Source: Pseudomonas sp. RIT288 (GTDB taxonomy: Bacteria > Pseudomonadota > Gammaproteobacteria > Pseudomonadales > Pseudomonadaceae). From it: a DNA stretch of 64,000 nt. The first letter of the stretch is position 1. Each line of letters opens with the position of its first letter. Positions 60,652 through 64,000 of the stretch are shown in pieces. The stretch lies in NCBI RefSeq assembly GCF_000631985.1, contig NZ_JFYN01000007.1, positions 1 through 64,000 on the forward strand, given 5' to 3'. The notes below the pieces were generated by a model, which ran no database searches, was not told the origin of the DNA, and was given only the letters and a program-made list of their open reading frames with translations. The translations under genes and the position numbers were made by a program.

Positions 60652-61971
60652 TCAAGCGTCGACGGTACCGGCGGCCTTGGTGCTGGCGGTCGAATGCAGG
60701 GCGGCTTCACGCTGCTCGGCATCCTTGTAATCGAGGTATTTACGCTGGGTGGCGATGTGATCGGCCACGTGTTTGGCGTCGTGCCACACGCCCCAGATGA
60801 ACGACGAACCGCGTCGCGACTGCCATGGCAGTCCGAGGAAATACACCCCCGGCTCGCTGGATACGCCGCGCTGGTGCTGCGGTTTGCCCTTGTCGTCAAA
60901 CGCTGCGACCTGCAGCCAGGAATAATCCACGGCGAACCCGGTGGCCCAGATGATCGAAGTGATCCCGGCTTCGGCCAGATCCAGATCGAGCAGCGGATTT
61001 TTCACGCACTCGGGATCCGGATAGGTTTCGCGCGCCTCGGGTTCTTCGGGCAGATCCAGGCCATTTCGCTCGATGTAGGCATCCGCGGCATCCAGCAGCG
61101 CCAGATAGTTCTCGTCACCACGTTTAAGGTTGTCGCGCAGATCCTGCTTGAAGGTCACCACGCCGTTATTGAACGACTCGGTCACGCCGACCAGGGTCAT
61201 GCCGCGATGGGCCAGACCACGAAAATCGATGGTGCGCCCGCCATGGGCGCCGCTGACCGCGATGGTCACGTGCTCACGGCCGGGTTTCATCGCCGCCTGA
61301 TCCCACTCGCCGAGCACCCCCAGCCACCAGCAGAAATCACGGTTGCGATAGGCACGCGGCGGACGGTCATGGGCGCCGACCGAGAGATAAACCTGCTTGC
61401 CGGAACGCTGCAATTCATCGGCAATCTGCACGCCGGACGAACCGGCACCCACCACCAGCACCGCGCCTGCGGGCAGTTGCTGCGGATTGCGATAATCAGC
61501 GGAGTGGATCTGCAACAGACGTGGGTCTTGCGGCGCGATCGGCGGGATCACCGGGCGCTGGAACGGGCCGGTTGCCGCCACTACACGGCTGGCCTCGATC
61601 ACGCCTTCGGAGGTCTCGACGGTGAAGCCCGGACGCCCGACATTGCGCACCACGCTTTTGACCTCGACCCCGGTGCGGATCGGCGCGTTGAATTTCTTCG
61701 CATAGGCTTCGAAATAGTCCGCGACGCGCTCCTTGGGGGCGAAACCATCGGGATCGACATCATCGAATTCCAGCCCCGGAAAACGGTCGTGCCACGCCGG
61801 ACCGTTGGCCACCAACGAGTCCCAGCGCCCGCTGCGCCAGCGTTCGGCAATGCGGCTGCGCTCCAGCACCAGGTGCGGCACGCCGAGTTTGCTCAGGTGC
61901 TCGCTCATCGCCACACCCGCCTGTCCGGCCCCCACGACAAGCGTGTCTGTTTTTATTATTTCAGTGGTCAT
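60652..61971 (-). CDS. Flavin-containing monooxygenase-like protein
   Basis: 439 residues. The N-terminal FAD motif is LVVGAGQAGVAMSEHL (about 11-26), then WDSLVANGPAWHDRFPG. The FMO/BVMO-type fingerprint is near 155-170 (LLQIHSADYRN), followed by the second, NADPH-binding VVGAGSSGVQIADEL near 179-193. The C-terminus has IIWATGFAVDYSW near 343-355. It should oxidise an N- or S- heteroatom, or a ketone, of an unknown substrate using NADPH. It is the first gene of the unit FMO-RidA-DUF1028-ArgE (59, 118 and -4 base spacings). Confidence 0.85.
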   Translation of the reverse strand: MTTEIIKTDTLVVGAGQAGVAMSEHLSKLGVPHLVLERSRIAERWRSGRWDSLVANGPAWHDRFPGLEFDDVDPDGFAPKERVADYFEAYAKKFNAPIRTGVEVKSVVRNVGRPGFTVETSEGVIEASRVVAATGPFQRPVIPPIAPQDPRLLQIHSADYRNPQQLPAGAVLVVGAGSSGVQIADELQRSGKQVYLSVGAHDRPPRAYRNRDFCWWLGVLGEWDQAAMKPGREHVTIAVSGAHGGRTIDFRGLAHRGMTLVGVTESFNNGVVTFKQDLRDNLKRGDENYLALLDAADAYIERNGLDLPEEPEARETYPDPECVKNPLLDLDLAEAGITSIIWATGFAVDYSWLQVAAFDDKGKPQHQRGVSSEPGVYFLGLPWQSRRGSSFIWGVWHDAKHVADHIATQRKYLDYKDAEQREAALHSTASTKAAGTVDA

Positions 61972-62158
61972 TTCTACATCCTTCCTGGCAAGGCAAGTGG
62001 ATTCGGATCGCTTCAGGCTTGTCCGTTTTGCTTGCGGTCAGACTAGGCAGGAGGGGGGTATCGGTAAAATATTATTAAGCTGGGCTGTGAATACAAATTG
62101 CTGAAGCAGACAGGAAAAGCCCAGTAAAACCGAGGGTTTCAGGGTAGGGGGGGAGAGT

Positions 62159-62184
62159 TGTCCCGGGCAGGAAAACCCGGGACA
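62159..62184. terminator. Hairpin (9-bp stem) past the small acidic gene
   Basis: TGTCCCGGG at 62159-62167 pairs with CCCGGGACA at 62176-62184. It lies 40 bases beyond the stop of the minus-strand gene ending at 62224. There is no T-tract, so termination strength is uncertain. No other feature was seen in 61972-62158. Confidence 0.45.
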
Positions 62185-62223
62185 GAGAGGAGAAAACTCT
62201 ACTTCAGGACGGGGAGCGTCGCC

Positions 62224-62454
62224 TCAGTTGCCGTCGGCCACCTTGCGTTCAATCGCATCGGTCTTGCGCTTGAGTTCCTCGGCGTCCTGTTCCTTTTCGC
62301 GAATGGACGTCGGTGTAATGACCTCATCCACGACGCGGGTGTCGTCGTCGCGGTCCTCCAGATCGCGGCGCACCACATCCACCGGTTTGCCGGAAGAGTC
62401 GAGCGGTGGCGCGTTATGCGGTGTTGCAGGCTTGCTGTCGTCGGTGCTTTTCAT
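62224..62454 (-). CDS. Small acidic hydrophilic protein (76 aa)
   Basis: 76 residues, highly charged: a proline-rich start, VVRRDLEDRDDDTRVVDEVI in the middle and a helical, lysine/glutamate-rich end. The ATG at 62454 is the only start, with GAAATG-type upstream sequence. It is probably disordered or a small regulatory protein; no family recognised. Divergent from the next gene with 41 bases between. Confidence 0.65.
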   Translation of the reverse strand: MKSTDDSKPATPHNAPPLDSSGKPVDVVRRDLEDRDDDTRVVDEVITPTSIREKEQDAEELKRKTDAIERKVADGN

Positions 62455-62495
62455 TTCTCATACCTCCATTGACTTACAACGTTGGATACGACGAC

Positions 62496-62864
62496 ATGAC
62501 GCGAGTTCGAGAAATTTCACGGGTGACCGCTGCCGCCCTCGGCTGTGCGCTGCTGATCGCTGCCAATTCGGCACACGCCGCCAGTTTCGACTGCGCCAAG
62601 GCCAAAGCGGCAGACGAAAAAGCCGTCTGCGCCAACCGCACGCTGAACGATCTGGACGTAACCATGGGCGAGCTGTTCAGCCTCGACAAACGCTTGCTGC
62701 CGATGGGCGGACGCGATGCGTTGATCGGTGAGCAGCAGGACTTCCTGAAAAGCCGCAAGGCCTGCGGCGCCAAGGTCGGGTGTTTGACTGATCTGTATCA
62801 GAAGCGCGTCGCTGCGCTGCGCAACATCATCGAGACGCGAGTGATGACGCAGGGGCCGTTTTGA
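62496..62864 (+). CDS. Periplasmic LprI-like (lysozyme inhibitor type) protein
   Basis: 122 residues. A signal peptide of about 28 residues ends in AHA. The mature domain starts ASFDCAKAKAADEKAVCANRTLNDLD, the hallmark CX(n)C pattern of LprI-type domains. A second disulfide pair occurs later (ACGAKVGC). The start at 62496 is favoured because the preceding frame adds no protein-like residues. Confidence 0.8.
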   Translation: MTRVREISRVTAAALGCALLIAANSAHAASFDCAKAKAADEKAVCANRTLNDLDVTMGELFSLDKRLLPMGGRDALIGEQQDFLKSRKACGAKVGCLTDLYQKRVAALRNIIETRVMTQGPF

Positions 62865-62937
62865 CGGACTGATTGACCCTCAGGTCGATGCATAGCAGCA
62901 TCCCGGGCAAACCATTCGCCAACAGGAAATTGCCACG

Positions 62938-63234
62938 ATGTCTGGCTCTGATGATCTTGATGAGTTGCTGGAGCGTGTGAACGACGAGCAATCGTTCATT
63001 GCGTTTATTCAGGCACTGGGTGCCGATTTCGCCCTTGAGAGGACGATGAACGAACCGCTGTCACCCTATGGTCTGGGCGCCTTGGGTTGGGAAAATGGAT
63101 CTGTGGATGCGTTTCTTGAAGCTGCGGGTGCCTGGGCGATCGACAGTTCCAGGCTGGTAGGGGCAGATGTCTCTTCAGCCAACGTATGGCAGCGCTGTGC
63201 GAGCATTTTGCTGGCCGGCAAGTTTTATGAGTGA
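62938..63234 (+). CDS. DUF7660-like small protein (possible immunity type)
   Basis: 98 residues: DDLDELLERVNDEQSFIAFIQALGADF near the start, a WENGSVDAFLEAAGAWAID core and the WQRCASILLAGKFYE end. From memory this is the DUF7660 pattern, whose members resemble immunity proteins of polymorphic toxin systems. The start at 62938 has AGGAA about eight bases upstream. Adjacent (convergent) to another such small protein. Confidence 0.7.
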   Translation: MSGSDDLDELLERVNDEQSFIAFIQALGADFALERTMNEPLSPYGLGALGWENGSVDAFLEAAGAWAIDSSRLVGADVSSANVWQRCASILLAGKFYE

Positions 63235-63251
63235 GAGGGGGCGAGGGGATG

Positions 63252-63569
63252 TCAGTTTTGCGAGTCCCTGATTGCCTTGGCCAGTTGTGCAGCCTCGGCA
63301 CGCAACGTGTCGAATTGCTCGTTCAACTCGATGTAGCCGGGTTTCCAGGTAAATACCCCATTGACGCGACTTTGCCCTAAAACCACATCATTGAACGAGC
63401 CCATACCACCGTAGGCCGATAACAAGTAGGTGATCCCGGAGTAATCAGAGGCAAGAAGACGCGCTCTTGTGTTGCGCATCCACTGGCTCCAGTGCATGTC
63501 TCCATCGTGTTCAAGTACCTCGATCAATTGATCAAGAACAATGAGCAGCTTTTGCGTCTTCGGTCCCAT
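63252..63569 (-). CDS. DUF6966-like small protein (possible immunity type)
   Basis: 105 residues: helical start KTQKLLIVLDQLIEVLE, then HWSQWMRNTRARLLASDYSG, the hallmark YLLSAYGGMGSFNDVVLG near 48-65, and a helical end. It resembles DUF6966 from memory. The start at 63569 is clean. With the gene at 62938 it forms a convergent pair of small proteins. No toxin gene is present beside them. Confidence 0.7.
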   Translation of the reverse strand: MGPKTQKLLIVLDQLIEVLEHDGDMHWSQWMRNTRARLLASDYSGITYLLSAYGGMGSFNDVVLGQSRVNGVFTWKPGYIELNEQFDTLRAEAAQLAKAIRDSQN

Positions 63570-63629
63570 TTCCTGAAAACTCCCGTTTGATCGCGCTGGC
63601 TTTCACCGGATGAGCGAATCGTTAAACCC

Positions 63630-64000
63630 TTAAAGCAGACTCCACGACACCCCGACATAAACCCCGAGCCCTTCGCCCGGCGTGGACCGCGCCGCATCCT
63701 GGCCTTTGTCGTCATACCCCGGCGTCACCGTCGCGGCGTAGTGCTTGTTGGTCAGGTTGCGCAGGTCGAGCCAGGTTTGCCAGTCGTTTTTCGGCGCGTT
63801 GTAGCCGACGGTGGCGCCGAACAGTGCGTAGGGATCGGCGTAGTAGCTGTTGGCGTAATCCACGGCGACTTTGGACACCAGTTGCGTGTTGACCGCCGCG
63901 AAGAAGCCTTGTGGCCAGTCGTGGCGCAGTTCGCCCTGGTAGTAGTGCATCGGCAGGCCGGGCAGGCGGTTGTCGCCGAAACGCTGGTCATCGCGGTAGT
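63630..64000 (-). CDS. TonB-dependent receptor, C-terminal fragment (cut by window edge)
   Basis: The frame runs off the right end of the window. The visible 123 residues are barrel strands: YYQGELRHDWPQGFFAAVNT, ALFGATVGYNAPKNDWQTWL and DLRNLTNKHYAATVTPGYD, with the end GVYVGVSWSLL. The LRNLTNKHY segment is diagnostic of TonB-dependent receptors. Substrate cannot be judged. It is the second TonB receptor in the window; the one at 17096 is a different protein. Confidence 0.85.
   Translation of the reverse strand, partial: YRDDQRFGDNRLPGLPMHYYQGELRHDWPQGFFAAVNTQLVSKVAVDYANSYYADPYALFGATVGYNAPKNDWQTWLDLRNLTNKHYAATVTPGYDDKGQDAARSTPGEGLGVYVGVSWSLL

Noticed and set aside
60544..62046. A 500-codon plus-strand frame opposite the flavin monooxygenase gene
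   Set aside because: The minus-strand product has two dinucleotide-binding motifs and a family length; the plus-strand frame has none and no ribosome site.
1..64000. CRISPR array, tRNA or rRNA genes
   Set aside because: No regularly spaced direct repeats with variable spacers were seen, and no tRNA cloverleaf or rRNA sequence was recognised; the only direct tandem repeat is the two-unit duplication at 52081-52442.

Overview
The window looks like chromosome from a fluorescens-group Pseudomonas. The reasons are GC-rich coding sequence with strong Shine-Dalgarno sites, a fused MrpA-type antiporter subunit, AzlCD, PpnN, the Sad/LysR pair, and many copies of the short palindromic intergenic repeats (REP/REPIN-like, built on TGTAGGAG or TGTGGCGAG cores) typical of that group. 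No rRNA, tRNA or CRISPR array was seen. All family names come from reading the translated sequence by eye; no database search was run.

Positions 1-8250 are accessory DNA, visibly more AT-rich than the rest. The left edge is the first codons of an IS30-type transposase. Then come a 598-residue protein with a C-terminal RX4H (HEPN-like) motif, two unknown proteins, a membrane protein, a 718-residue SMC-like ATPase with a zinc hook and RX3E...H motif (RloC/PrrC-type anticodon nuclease family), a DUF2188 protein and another unknown. Five copies of a TGGCCGA-centred motif lie between these genes. The region reads as a small defence-type island.

From 8374 to about 20250 the core resumes: AlkD-type DNA repair with a glutathione transferase, an RpiR/SIS regulator, a DksA paralogue with two of four zinc cysteines, a chemoreceptor, small conserved proteins, an orphan betaine-type binding protein, and a TonB receptor next to DUF2946 and DUF3995 proteins. 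Positions 20362-26419 are a six-gene Mrp/Sha/Pha Na+/H+ antiporter operon with every junction overlapping.

Positions 26667-42880 hold a DMT exporter divergent from an XRE-cupin regulator and flavoprotein, PpnN, AzlCD, a SRAP (YedK) protein, sulfonate/taurine-type ABC parts without an ATPase, a lipoprotein polysaccharide deacetylase, a Nudix hydrolase, and a DUF6338-like membrane protein overlapping a 39-codon proline-rich ORF. Positions 42904-54747 carry YdiJ-type D-2-hydroxyacid dehydrogenase with a divergent LysR regulator, a split PqiA/LetA pair without its MCE partner, a DUF1624-like membrane protein, a LysR/MFS pair, and succinate-semialdehyde dehydrogenase with its LysR regulator. A 186-bp tandem duplication has copied the last codons of that dehydrogenase.

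Positions 55522-61971 look like an uncharacterised catabolic locus: an NCS1 nucleobase-type permease and LysR regulator, then a four-gene unit encoding a flavin monooxygenase, a RidA-family protein lacking the usual arginine, a DUF1028 protein and an ArgE-type deacetylase. The right end has small proteins, two of them resembling immunity families, and the C-terminus of a TonB receptor cut by the window edge.
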